This document shows, piece by piece, positions 1 to 7,753 of a DNA stretch of 32,456 nt (the first letter of the stretch is position 1; each line of letters starts with the position of its first letter). The translations under genes were made by a program, and so were the position numbers. The notes under the pieces were generated by a model that saw nothing but the letters and a program-made list of their open reading frames with translations, was not told the DNA's origin and searched no databases. Origin of the DNA: JAYVJH01 sp043777595 (lineage in GTDB: Bacteria > Bacteroidota > Bacteroidia > Cytophagales > Spirosomataceae); NCBI GenBank assembly GCA_043777595.1, contig JAYWHT010000097.1, forward strand, positions 1 through 32,456, in the 5' to 3' direction.

Positions 1-204
1 AACCTTCCGTTGCTGTGAACGGTAGCCTTTACGTTTGTTTCCAACTCGCTTGACTTAAAGAATTTGATATTCATATCGTATTTGCTAACCTTATTATGAC
101 AACAAATGTATGGCTATTTTTCATTTACTCCAAACGCCTTAATGTTTTCTTTTAAAAATCATATTTCTATTTTTGCGCTGTGGACACGTTTTTGCAAAAA
201 TAAT

Positions 205-234
205 CCCCGCCCATTAGATATTTTACGGGCGGGG
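205..234. terminator. G/C-rich hairpin, possible minus-strand terminator
   Basis: CCCCGCCC at 205-212 is perfectly complementary to GGGCGGGG at 227-234, with a 14-nt AT-rich loop. Read on the minus strand the stem is followed by ATTATTTTTGC, so it could end a minus-strand transcript. It could equally be part of the neighbouring palindromic element, since no minus-strand gene is seen to its right. Confidence 0.35.
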
Positions 235-250
235 ACAGGGATAAAAACAG

Positions 251-443
251 CGGCTAACATGGGCTTTATGCCATGCGGGCGGGCGTAAGTAGTTCAGCAG
301 TTGTACGCCATTGGGCGGTTGTTCGGGCGGACGCAAGTACTTGGGGCGGTAGCAAGTTATCCCAGCTTGTCTGCTACTATCGGCTAACGTTCGGTCAGAC
401 GAGCCTTGAAGTCCCGTACGGCATAGAGCCCTTTACGTTGGTG
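251..443. repeat. long imperfect inverted repeat, attC-like in layout
   Basis: The left arm (251-279) and the reverse complement of the right arm (412-443) share the series AAC, GGGCT, TATGCC and CGGG in the same order, with several differences that would be G-U pairs in folded single strands. AAC lies at the outer left (256-258) and GTT at the outer right (437-439). About 130 nt of G/C-rich sequence lies between the arms. The organisation, an imperfect fold-back with AAC and GTT ends, resembles integron attC sites. It is longer than most, and exact core consensus sites are not met. Assignment as a recombination site is inference. Confidence 0.45.
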
Positions 444-578
444 GTCATTGTAGTACGACACCTCACAACCTCAAAGTGTGAATGATGCAACTATTGCTAA
501 AAATTGTGTAACACTTCTCATGATTTAAGACTTGACCTTTACCGAGCGGTAATTGTGCTGTATTCAAAAACAAATGAA

Positions 579-1151
579 ATGAGAAAATTAAAATTACAAG
601 TGCAAACAACCATTGACGGTTTTATTGCAGGAGCAAATGGCGAAATGGATTGGATGCAGTTTCCTTGGACAGAAGATGTGACTAATTATGTAAAACAAAT
701 TACTGAACCAGTTGACACCATCCTTTTAGGAAGAAAACTTGCAGAAGGTTTTATTCCACATTGGGAGAGTGTTTCTAAAAATCCAAGTGACCCAGATTTT
801 GAGGGTGGCGTAAAATACACTAACACACCAAAAGTTGTTTTTACCAAAACTCTTGACAAATCAATTTGGGACAATACTATTTTAGCAAAAGGTGACCTTG
901 AAGAAGAAGTTAATATACTTAAAAGTCAAACAGGAAAAGAAATTATTGTTTATGGTGGCGGTACTTTCGTTACTTCACTAATCAAAGCAGGACTTATTGA
1001 CGAATTTCATTTGTTTATAAACCCATCTGCAATTGGAAATGGTATGACAATTTTTAAAGGCAGAGAAAAAAAGCAAAAGATGAACCTTAAACTTGCTCAA
1101 CAATTTGACAACGGAATTGGATTACTTTGTTATGAGCTAAAAAATGACTAA
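579..1151 (+). CDS. dihydrofolate reductase family protein (RibD C-terminal domain)
   Basis: This 190-aa protein has the fold of the RibD C-terminal/DHFR-like NADPH-dependent reductases. The N-terminus (MRKLKLQVQTTIDGFIAG) is the typical first strand and loop of the family. The C-terminal half carries the usual GGG followed by L..AGLIDE and an NP..IGNG..IF stretch that builds the nucleotide-binding core. The start at 579 was chosen because family similarity begins exactly there; an in-frame ATG at 504 would add an unrelated 25-residue leader, and another ATG at 574 is out of frame. No signal peptide, so cytoplasmic. The substrate is unknown; members of this group are often called DHFR-like without proven folate activity. 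It stands alone, flanked on both sides by palindrome-rich spacers, which suggests a mobile single-gene cassette. Confidence 0.85.
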   Translation: MRKLKLQVQTTIDGFIAGANGEMDWMQFPWTEDVTNYVKQITEPVDTILLGRKLAEGFIPHWESVSKNPSDPDFEGGVKYTNTPKVVFTKTLDKSIWDNTILAKGDLEEEVNILKSQTGKEIIVYGGGTFVTSLIKAGLIDEFHLFINPSAIGNGMTIFKGREKKQKMNLKLAQQFDNGIGLLCYELKND

Positions 1152-1584
1152 GAAGAATACAAGGGTTTTTGCAATTTTCTTAATGTAATTTGACTGACGA
1201 GAAGAACAACGAACCGCCAACATAGGTTTGTGGTAAGTGGGGGCTGTCGGAAGTAATTAAGTAGTCGTGAGTATATAGTACGGTGTCGTGAGTTAAATAT
1301 AATGCTGTTAATCAGTAAGTTATCAAAATTAAAACACCGTATTAGTTTTGAATAAGTACTTAAATCGGACGGGTGGCCCCGATCAGTAATTTATATCGGC
1401 AGACGGTCGGGTGCTGCCGTTCAGCCCACTGTTGCACGACATTCACTTTGCTACGCAACTTCCTGTCGTTCAACAGCGGGTTTACAAAATTGAAATCCTA
1501 CGAAAACCTGAAAAAACGGTTTCCTACAAGTTCCAACTTCGCAAACCTACACAACGTTTATGCAAATTAAGACAACTTACAACT
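1152..1584. other. cassette-like spacer with degenerate palindrome arms
   Basis: No gene is seen. A left-arm-like segment at 1213-1250 carries AAC at 1219-1221 and a GTGGGGGCTG stretch that is partly complementary to CAGCCCACTG at 1422-1431, but the two arms are too far apart and too imperfect for a clear single fold. A copy of the shared 21-nt motif lies at 1379-1399. The open frame that begins at 1411 is only an artificial extension of the glycosidase gene. Confidence 0.5.
1379..1399 (+). repeat. 21-nt spacer motif, copy 1
   Basis: The pattern is CCGAT, one variable base, AGTAATTT, then a short variable part ending in TCGG. It is the first of three copies (the others at 2837-2857 and 3096-3116). 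The ends CCGAT and ATCGG are complementary, so this copy can form a small stem with an AGTAATTT-containing loop. It is preceded by GGCC-rich sequence, as in copy 2. Confidence 0.6.
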
Positions 1585-2796
1585 ATGATAAAAAAAATAC
1601 CCGCTCGATTAACAACATCAATTGCTATTATTTTCTTTAGTATTGTTTTGCTGCCTGACTCATCAAATGGACAAAGAACTTTTGTAAACAATGATGAGCA
1701 ACCTTGGATGCTATACCCATTTAAAAAGGAAGAAAAATTATTTCCTATTCTTAAAAGTGATTCAACATCTTTTCTTTGCCCAATTGCAAAAAAAGAAGTA
1801 AAATGGCAAGAACAGTTTGTCTTTAATCCTGCTGCAATTGTAAGAAATGGCAAAGTTTATTTGCTTTTTAGGGGAGAAGATAAAATCGGTAAGTTTGGCG
1901 GTACATCTCGATTAGGTATCGCTGAAAGTTCTGATGGACTACATTTTACCAAATATCCAATGCCGATACTTTTTCCTGATAATGATGCCAATTTGGAATA
2001 TGAAAACGAAGGAGGATGTGAAGACCCGAGAGTTGTTGAAAGCGAAGATGGTACTTATTTTTTGACTTATACGGCATTCAATGGTAAATTGGCAAGGCTA
2101 TGTGTAGCTACATCAAAAGACTTATTCCATTGGAAAAAACGAGGACTTGCCTTTGGCCAAGCCAAAAATGGCGATTACTCTAAACTATGGTCTAAGTCTG
2201 GTTCAATCATTTGCAGGAAAGTAAATGAGAAATTTATTGCAACTAAAATTAATGGAAAATATTGGATGTATTGGGGTGAAACAGATATTTTTTTGGCGAC
2301 TTCTGATAATTTGATTGACTGGGAGCCTGTCTTAAAAGAAGAAAAAACTGGAAAAATACTTTCTGCTTACCTTGGAAATGGTAGCTATAGACTGCAATTT
2401 GACGAACCGAAATATTATTTCAAGACAGCAGTAGCCATTCGTGAGGGGAGGTTTGATTCAGAATTAGTAGAACCAGGGCCACCAGCATTGATAACCAAGC
2501 AAGGGATTTTATTTATCTACAATGCTTCCAATAGTGGAAGTAAAGGCGATAAAAATTTGTTGAGTGGAGAGTATACAGTTGGTCAAGTATTATTTGACAT
2601 TAAAGACCCCTCATCAATCATTGGAAGATGCGAAAATTATTTTCTTAGGGCAGAGCAAAAAAATGAAATTTCTGGACAAATGTCAAATACTGCCTTTGTA
2701 GAAGCAATGGTTCTATTTAAAGGAAAATGGTTTGTGTACTATGTAATGGCAGAAGCTGGAATTGGAGTAGCTGTATGTAATAAAAGTTTAGACTGA
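1585..2796 (+). CDS. secreted glycoside hydrolase family 130-like protein (beta-mannosidase/mannoside phosphorylase type)
   Basis: This 403-aa protein has a five-bladed beta-propeller glycosidase signature. NPAA at residues 81-84 is followed by VYLLFRGED, then SRLGIAESSDGLHF (109-121), then EGGCEDPRVVE (142-152) and FLTYTAF (159-165). The order NPAA, EDPR, YTA is characteristic of GH130 enzymes, which cleave or phosphorolyse beta-mannosides. An N-terminal hydrophobic segment (about residues 9-24) followed by SSNGQ looks like a signal peptide, so the protein is probably exported; secreted members are usually hydrolases acting on beta-1,2-mannose. The start at 1585 was preferred over the longer open frame from 1411 because it places the signal peptide at the N-terminus. 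It stands alone between two palindrome-rich spacers. Substrate and phosphorylase-versus-hydrolase activity cannot be decided here. Confidence 0.8.
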   Translation: MIKKIPARLTTSIAIIFFSIVLLPDSSNGQRTFVNNDEQPWMLYPFKKEEKLFPILKSDSTSFLCPIAKKEVKWQEQFVFNPAAIVRNGKVYLLFRGEDKIGKFGGTSRLGIAESSDGLHFTKYPMPILFPDNDANLEYENEGGCEDPRVVESEDGTYFLTYTAFNGKLARLCVATSKDLFHWKKRGLAFGQAKNGDYSKLWSKSGSIICRKVNEKFIATKINGKYWMYWGETDIFLATSDNLIDWEPVLKEEKTGKILSAYLGNGSYRLQFDEPKYYFKTAVAIREGRFDSELVEPGPPALITKQGILFIYNASNSGSKGDKNLLSGEYTVGQVLFDIKDPSSIIGRCENYFLRAEQKNEISGQMSNTAFVEAMVLFKGKWFVYYVMAEAGIGVAVCNKSLD

Positions 2797-2813
2797 AAAA
2801 ATCAATTACACTA

Positions 2814-2939
2814 ACAACTGAATCGCACGGGCGGCCTCGATAAGTAATTTATGTCGGCACGGTTCGCCGTTGCGAGACGTTCGGACGGACGAGTCGCTTC
2901 GACGGTCCGATTCAAATCGCTGCGACCGCCCGTCGTTGG
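2814..2939. repeat. imperfect inverted repeat with CAAC and GTTGG ends
   Basis: CGCACGGGCGG at 2824-2834 pairs with CCGCCCGTCG at 2926-2935, one mismatch. Outside the stem lie CAAC (2814-2817) and GTTGG (2935-2939), which are complementary with a small bulge. Inside is a second stem-forming pair (TCGGAC near 2881 and GTCCGA near 2905-2910). Motif copy 2 lies just inside the left arm. This fold-back sits directly behind the glycosidase gene, where a cassette recombination site would be expected. Confidence 0.5.
2837..2857 (+). repeat. 21-nt spacer motif, copy 2
   Basis: This copy has the same CGAT-A-AGTAATTT core as copy 1 with GTCGG at the end. It is preceded by GGGCGGCC, comparable to GGTGGCCC before copy 1. 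Confidence 0.6.
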
Positions 2940-3095
2940 TGGCAATAATAAAAAAACTGCAAAAATAAAGATTTATCTTAACTTAATGGATATTAAAATG
3001 AGCCTTTAGCTAAGTTGGTGGCTTCCCCCCGTGCAGACAGAAATTGATTGAACCCCGAACGTTTTAGGAAAAGTAACTCAACCACAACGATAGCC

Positions 3096-3116
3096 CCGAT
3101 TAGTAATTTGTGTCGC
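3096..3116 (+). repeat. 21-nt spacer motif, copy 3
   Basis: CCGAT, T, AGTAATTT and then GTGTCGC. The last base differs from the other two copies. It is preceded by AGCC. No matching long inverted repeat is evident around it, so it may be a decayed element. Confidence 0.5.
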
Positions 3117-3413
3117 CCGTACAGCAAACATACCAGCCGATGAGTTTTTTTTGACACACTTGCCCTATTAGTGGTAATGGTAGGACGACAAAATACCAAC
3201 CCTTCGTAAAAATCGAAAAACTGTAATCCGACACAGGACAACGATTTTACTGCAAATTTAATTTTAGCCCCCCGCAAAGCAACCCCACTTAATCTTGACA
3301 CAAATAGTGTGAATATTATAACTTTTAGTGTTTATTGTGTAACGTTCAAGACTACCAAAGACCTCACCTTTGCACTGTTATGAAAATTTATTCGTAATGT
3401 AAACAATTATAAA

Positions 3414-4082
3414 ATGAAAAATAATCAAGAATTGCAAACAGACGTTCAGAATGCCATTAAGTGGGAACCGTTGCTGAATGCAGCCGAAATTGGTGTTACA
3501 GCCAAAGATGGGGTAGTTTCACTGACAGGCATAGTGGATAGCTATGCAAAAAAAATGGAAGCAGAAAGTGCTGCCAAAAAAGTGATTGGAGTAAAAGCGG
3601 TAGTTGAGAACATCGAAGTAAAGTTTGCTAATTCGTGGACAAAAACCAATGCCGAAATTGCGAACGAGGTTTTGACAGGTTTAAAAAGTAATTGGTCGGT
3701 TCCAGATGATAAAATAACTGTAAAAGTAGAAGATGGTTGGGTTTCGCTCGAGGGCGAAGTACGCTGGAATTACCAAAGAGATGCTGCAAAAAACGCAGTA
3801 CGCTACCTGTCTGGTGTAAAAGGAGTAACAAACAACATCAAACTTAAATCAGAAGCTCACGATTCAATAGAAAAGAAAGACATTGAAAACGCCATTGGCA
3901 GAAGTTGGAGCGTTGATGATAGCGATATTATCGTATCAGTTTCGGGTACAACAGTTACGCTAACAGGCACAGTAAACTCTTGGTATCAGAGAGAAGAAGC
4001 CGGGCGAATAGCTTGGAATACACCCGGTATTTTGTTTTTGAACAACGAATTGGCAGTAGATTATGAATATGCTTTTGACTAA
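3414..4082 (+). CDS. triple BON-domain protein
   Basis: This 222-aa protein consists almost only of three BON domains (about residues 5-72, 77-146 and 150-219). Each shows the pattern of a short helix, then a V.V..G.V.L.G.V strand pair, a charged helix with AE.AA or DAAKNAV, and a closing V....G.V.. N.I strand. BON domains are thought to bind phospholipids or other membrane ligands, as in the OsmY family of stress proteins. There is no signal peptide in the present start, so the protein is predicted cytoplasmic, unlike OsmY. It is a single gene, with a strong hairpin just behind its stop codon. A role in osmotic or envelope stress is family-based inference. Confidence 0.85.
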   Translation: MKNNQELQTDVQNAIKWEPLLNAAEIGVTAKDGVVSLTGIVDSYAKKMEAESAAKKVIGVKAVVENIEVKFANSWTKTNAEIANEVLTGLKSNWSVPDDKITVKVEDGWVSLEGEVRWNYQRDAAKNAVRYLSGVKGVTNNIKLKSEAHDSIEKKDIENAIGRSWSVDDSDIIVSVSGTTVTLTGTVNSWYQREEAGRIAWNTPGILFLNNELAVDYEYAFD

Positions 4083-4084
4083 TA

Positions 4085-4132
4085 TTCAATTTTTGACGGT
4101 AGAAGAAAACACTTTCACCGTTAAAAATTGAA
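4085..4132 (+). terminator. hairpin terminator after the BON gene
   Basis: TTCAATTTTTGACGGT (4085-4100) pairs with ACCGTTAAAAATTGAA (4117-4132) over 16 bp, with one G-U pair and a 16-nt loop. It begins three bases after the stop codon. The A/T-rich flanks would allow it to work in both directions. Confidence 0.7.
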
Positions 4133-4410
4133 AACAACGATTGTAACCAATATTAGTATTTACACCGACATTTTTTGTGTTGGGTTACAAGCAAACAAAA
4201 AAAATACACAAGGCGGTTGAAAATTTAGCTAAATCAAAAATCGAACAGTAAAATACCATTGCGAGTGAGATTAAAGCTCTAAAATTATCTGTCAAGAATT
4301 TTTTAAGGTAAATATAAAATAAAGAATTTGTGAAGATTAAAATAGGTGGATACCCCATTTATGAAACAAACCCGTTGAAACAACTTCGTTTTGACATAAA
4401 TTAAATAAAA

Positions 4411-4989
4411 ATGAAAAATGATTTTTTAAAAGTACTTGCAATTGCGTTGTTGTGTGTTGCATTTACAACTGCATCGAGCGGTCAGACATTGACCAAAAAA
4501 CACAACGAAAAAGCCACTAAAAAGCATTCTAAAATTGACAAAAGTAAAGTACCAAAAGTAGTTACGGAAGCTTTTATAGCCGAATATCCATCGGTAGTTT
4601 ACGAAGACTATTATGGTTATCCTAAACACGATTTTTATGATGAATGGTACGGCTACAACCCCTATTTATTTGAGTATGAAAGCCCCGAATACTATGTTGT
4701 AGAGTTCACAAAAAACAAGACAATGCACAAAGCAATATACTCCAAAGAAGGCAAAAAAATCGCAGTTCATAAAAAAGTAACTGATGGCCTTCCTAAATCA
4801 ATTGCAAATGCCATCAAAAAAGGAACTTACAATGCTTGGACTGTAGCAACTGAAAAAGAAGAAATCTTTAAAGATACCGATAAAGATAAGTTGAAAGTCT
4901 ATAAAGTAGAGGTTTCGAGTGGCACCAAAAAACACCATCTTTTTTATGATTTAGAGGGCGTTTTGTTAAAAGACGAAAAAGTCAAATAG
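4411..4989 (+). CDS. secreted PepSY-like domain protein
   Basis: The 192-aa product starts with a signal peptide (hydrophobic about residues 6-21, cleavage near SSGQ). The mature part has two PepSY-like units of the Bacteroidota type (PF11396-like). Unit 1, about residues 45-110, begins VPKVVTEAFIAEYPS and ends with YYVVEF and KAIYSKEGK. Unit 2, about residues 118-190, begins LPKSIANAIKKG and ends with VYKVEV and LFYDLEGVLL. Such domains resemble beta-lactamase inhibitor-like folds; a role in binding or inhibiting periplasmic proteins is family inference only. A Tyr/Asp-rich insert (about residues 66-88) separates the opening and closing parts of unit 1. It is a single gene followed by a very strong hairpin. 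Confidence 0.75.
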   Translation: MKNDFLKVLAIALLCVAFTTASSGQTLTKKHNEKATKKHSKIDKSKVPKVVTEAFIAEYPSVVYEDYYGYPKHDFYDEWYGYNPYLFEYESPEYYVVEFTKNKTMHKAIYSKEGKKIAVHKKVTDGLPKSIANAIKKGTYNAWTVATEKEEIFKDTDKDKLKVYKVEVSSGTKKHHLFYDLEGVLLKDEKVK

Positions 4990-4999
4990 TTACAAAATT

Positions 5000-5040
5000 C
5001 AAACGGTACTGATCGGCTTTAAGCCAATCAGTACCGTTTG
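5000..5040 (+). terminator. strong hairpin terminator
   Basis: Two 20-nt arms (5000-5019 and 5021-5040) match with one mismatch and leave a loop of a single base. The stem starts 11 bases after the stop of the PepSY-like gene and is followed by TTTCAC. The stem is unusually long and nearly perfect for a terminator. Confidence 0.75.
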
Positions 5041-5580
5041 TTTCACAATATTCAAGATACGCTCACTGACCATTTTTTATAAGATAAGTGGGATGGCCGT
5101 AATACGGTGTATTTATGAGTTGGGCTCAATATACCCTACAAAATGACGCATCTATAAATCAAAACTGATGGCTACCTAAAAAGTACAACAGCTACTTTTG
5201 AGTATATGTGTCGCCAAGTCTAAGCGACTATTCTGAGCAGCAGCCCCCCTACAAATTCAAACTCACAGACCAACCGACAAAACAAATTTGTATGTCTGTA
5301 CACGGACGAAAGGCTTTTTATATTACTCACAACGCTGACACTTGGTTTGCTTGCGGTGCTAACGCATATCTATGATTGAAGGACACATTCAGAAAAAATC
5401 GAAAAGTTTTATTACAACAAAACCTACTTTTCTTCGGTTTTTTTCTTTTTGAACACCACCAAATATAGGCTAATTTCTTACCCAGACAGCCAACGAAGTG
5501 TCTATCGCTAATAGTAAAACGTGGTTTGCTACCCGTTTACTTTTTCAATCAAATATTACTCAAAAACAAAAATTTCAAAA
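5041..5580. other. intergenic region, 540 bp
   Basis: No coding sequence is recognised; every frame is interrupted often. A weak fold with GAAAAAATCGAAAAG (about 5392-5406) and CTTTTCTTCGGTTTTTTTC (about 5429-5447) may be a decayed terminator. The open frame from 5521 is only an extension of the HMA gene. I see nothing else that I can name. Confidence 0.5.
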
Positions 5581-6459
5581 ATGAAATCACTATCAAAAAT
5601 ACTGATGGCAACTTCTATGTTACTATCTTTCACGGTGTGCAACGCACAAATTAAAAATGCTAAAACTGAAATCGTGCACATTTACGGTAACTGCGATATG
5701 TGCAAAAGTACAATCGAAAAAGCGGGAAATCTAAAAAAAATCGCCAAAGTAGTTTGGAACAAAGATACCAAAATGGCTACATTGACTTTTGATACAAAAA
5801 AGACCAATCAAGATGAAATACTAAAACGTATTGCATTGGCAGGTTACGACAGCGAAAAATTTCTTGCCCCAGACAACGTCTATGCAAAATTGCAGTCTTG
5901 TTGCCAATATGAACGAAAAGCCAAAGAAGTAGCAAAAGCTGAAGCACCAAAAGCCGATAGTTCAAAAATAAATACGGACGACCACACATCAATGACAGCG
6001 ACAAAAGCAGAAACGCCACAATCAACAGTAGCGTCTTTTGAGGCAATATTTGATAGTTACTTTGCTCTTAAAGATGCCTTAGTAAATACAGACGGAAACG
6101 CAGCATCGGCAAAGGCCACAGATTTATTGAACGCTATTGGTGCCGTAAAAATGGAGAAATTAGCAATGGACGAACATCTGGCTTGGATGAAGGTAATGAA
6201 AGGTTTGGCTTTTGACTCACAGTATATTTCAGAAACCAAAGACCCAAATCGCCAGAGGGAGCATTTTATGACACTTTCAAAAAATATGTATGCCTTAATG
6301 AAAGTTTCAAAACAAGAAACGCCTACTTATTTTCAGCATTGCCCAATGGCGAACGATGGAAAAGGAGCAGATTGGTTGAGCAAAGAAAATACTATCAAAA
6401 ATCCTTATTTTGGCTCTCAAATGTTAAGTTGTGGTAAAACAATTGAAACAATTAAATAA
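5581..6459 (+). CDS. exported HMA and DUF3347 metal-binding protein
   Basis: This 292-aa protein begins with a signal peptide (MKSLSKILMATSMLL, cleavage near CNAQ). Residues about 25-95 form a heavy-metal-associated domain with the metal site GNCDMC, which supplies the CxxC pair. A Lys/Ala/Glu-rich linker follows (about 105-145). The C-terminal DUF3347 domain (about 150-290) ends in the typical HCPMA, GADWL, NPYFG and MLSCG series, whose His, Cys and Met residues suit copper binding. The same C-terminal module occurs attached to CusB-type efflux proteins. The protein is therefore probably a periplasmic copper (or similar metal) carrier or resistance factor. The start at 5581 was chosen because it places the signal peptide first. 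The next gene begins nine bases after its stop, so the two are probably co-transcribed. Confidence 0.85.
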   Translation: MKSLSKILMATSMLLSFTVCNAQIKNAKTEIVHIYGNCDMCKSTIEKAGNLKKIAKVVWNKDTKMATLTFDTKKTNQDEILKRIALAGYDSEKFLAPDNVYAKLQSCCQYERKAKEVAKAEAPKADSSKINTDDHTSMTATKAETPQSTVASFEAIFDSYFALKDALVNTDGNAASAKATDLLNAIGAVKMEKLAMDEHLAWMKVMKGLAFDSQYISETKDPNRQREHFMTLSKNMYALMKVSKQETPTYFQHCPMANDGKGADWLSKENTIKNPYFGSQMLSCGKTIETIK

Positions 6460-6468
6460 ATTTTGAAA

Positions 6469-6915
6469 ATGAAAAATTCAATTAAACTAAGCTCAATATT
6501 ATTGCTGTTGTGCAGTAATATTTTTGCTCAAATCGTAAAAGATTCAAAAGGGCATTTTATCAATTCAAAAGGCGATATATACCTAAACGGTCTTAAAGTG
6601 GGCTTTATTACCAAAGATAGTTTAATCAAAAATGCAAAAGGGAAGAAAATCGCATTTTTGAAAGCGAACGGTACATTGGAAGATGTCAAAGGTAAAAATC
6701 TTGGGCATTGGGGCAAAGATGGCAGAATGTTTTACAACGACAGTGATGTTGTGGTGTTACAAATCAGAGACAATACCGATTCCGAAACTTGCGATATTTT
6801 AGATGCCAATGGCAAAAAAATAGGTAATGTTCACGATAGTTATAAAGGGGTTGCTTGTGCATTGCATTGTTTTGAAAACAGAATGGACATGAAAAAACAT
6901 AAAAAAATACACTAA
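6469..6915 (+). CDS. small secreted repeat protein, beta-flower-like
   Basis: The 148-aa product has a signal peptide (hydrophobic about residues 7-17, cleavage after IFAQ). The mature part is built from short repeats around Gly-Lys turns: KDSKGHFI, NSKGDIY, KNAKGKKIAFL, EDVKGKNLGHW and DANGKKIGNV. This spacing resembles the Bacteroidota 5-fold beta-flower proteins, an assignment of moderate confidence only. Two Cys and two His near the C-terminus (CALHCFENRMDMKKHKKIH) give a possible metal-binding tail, fitting the upstream HMA protein with which it probably forms an operon. An in-frame ATG at 6463 would add two residues; either start is possible. Function unknown. Confidence 0.65.
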   Translation: MKNSIKLSSILLLLCSNIFAQIVKDSKGHFINSKGDIYLNGLKVGFITKDSLIKNAKGKKIAFLKANGTLEDVKGKNLGHWGKDGRMFYNDSDVVVLQIRDNTDSETCDILDANGKKIGNVHDSYKGVACALHCFENRMDMKKHKKIH

Positions 6916-7653
6916 ATTTATTTTGGCATAGCCAAAAAACGGTAATCTTGTATTTGTAAGTTTGTATTGCAGGCAAAAACACCGTGCAACGGCATTCAGA
7001 GCATTGCGTTTGTAGGACTACAAAAAAAAACGGCTACGGCATTATTGAATTAAGCATAATAAACTTCGTGAGATGGATATTCGAAAAAAATATCAGGCGG
7101 CCTACCGCTCATAAAACCCTGCTGTCGATGGTTTTTTTGCTATCACTTTTCATAAATAGCCACGCTACGCAAAGTTTTAGTACATAAACTAAGATTTTGG
7201 GCAAAAACCCAAAACAAATCTATGACTTTAGATTTTTGTACAAATTTCTGATTTCTCAAAACTGAACACACTGGTATCGTAACCATACAAAACTGCAAAA
7301 ACAGATTGGAATGTACGGAAACCTTGTAATGCTAAAAAGACAAAACGACCCAACATTTAGAAAAGGTATTGACGATTTGGCAGCCGTTACTATATTTTTG
7401 ATCAAATGGCCGTCTGTGAGTTATAGCGATCTGGCCCATCTATTGTTCTACAACATACTAATACTCTTGTGCAGTGCGATTTTTATGATTCAGACACGAT
7501 TTGGCTTATAAACATCTTGTATCTTCTTCTCTTCGATAAAACCTCACTAACAAATTTTCGGATTGCCGATTCGGGTAGCACTACTCGACATATTTTTGTT
7601 TGCTTATTTCTATCAAAAAATTTTTAATTCTCAATTATACCCCCTAATTTTCG
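6916..7653. other. intergenic region, about 740 bp
   Basis: No gene is supported. Two small AT-rich hairpins are visible: TTTTGGC/GCCAAAA at 6921-6937, five bases after the preceding stop and a possible weak terminator, and TTTTGGG/CCCAAAA at 7195-7214. The open frames at 6984-7187 and 7311-7511 have no family resemblance or convincing start context. Confidence 0.5.
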
Positions 7654-7684
7654 TTGTCATTATATTTATGTCTGCTTACCTTTG
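7654..7684 (+). promoter_or_regulatory. Bacteroidota-type promoter for apaG
   Basis: TTG at 7654-7656 and TACCTTTG at 7677-7684 are 20 bases apart, matching the Bacteroidota housekeeping consensus TTG-N19-21-TAnnTTTG. The apaG start lies 70 bases downstream. Confidence 0.6.
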
Positions 7685-7753
7685 GACAATAGACATAAAT
7701 ATTTCACTAAGCCCTAAATCTAAGGCTTAAAACAACACAAACCCATCAATTTA

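Larger units (their letters stand above)
1..578. other. gene-free region with G/C-rich palindromic element
   Basis: I see no convincing gene before the reductase at 579. The first 200 bases are AT-rich. From about 200 the sequence becomes G/C-rich and repetitive, with a hairpin at 205-234 and a long imperfect inverted repeat whose arms are about 251-279 and 412-443. The small open frames here have no family resemblance and follow the palindromes, so I treat them as noise. The layout resembles the spacer of a gene-cassette array, but no integrase is present in the window. Confidence 0.6.
2797..3413. other. cassette-like spacer, about 600 bp without genes
   Basis: No gene is supported. The left part holds the inverted repeat at 2814-2939 and motif copy 2; the middle holds motif copy 3. 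A minus-strand open frame over 2993-3301 has no family features and is rejected. The last 100 bases before the BON gene are AT-rich and probably contain its promoter, although I do not see a clear TAnnTTTG box. Confidence 0.5.

Noticed and set aside
106..485. Two overlapping plus-strand open frames (60 and 70 aa)
   Set aside because: They run through the palindromic G/C-rich element, resemble no family and have no fitting start context.
504..578. Upstream start for the DHFR-like gene
   Set aside because: The added 25 residues do not belong to the family; the conserved N-terminus begins at 579.
1411..1584. Longer N-terminus for the GH130-like gene
   Set aside because: It would bury the signal peptide and is translated from spacer DNA with palindromic sequence.
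2993..3301. Minus-strand 102-aa open frame
   Set aside because: No recognisable domain; overlaps motif copy 3 and spacer sequence.
1..3413. Complete integron
   Set aside because: No integrase gene and no site that strictly meets the attC core consensus; only a cassette-like layout can be claimed.
6984..7511. Two small plus-strand open frames
   Set aside because: No family features; the first has a hydrophobic end, but composition and starts look random.
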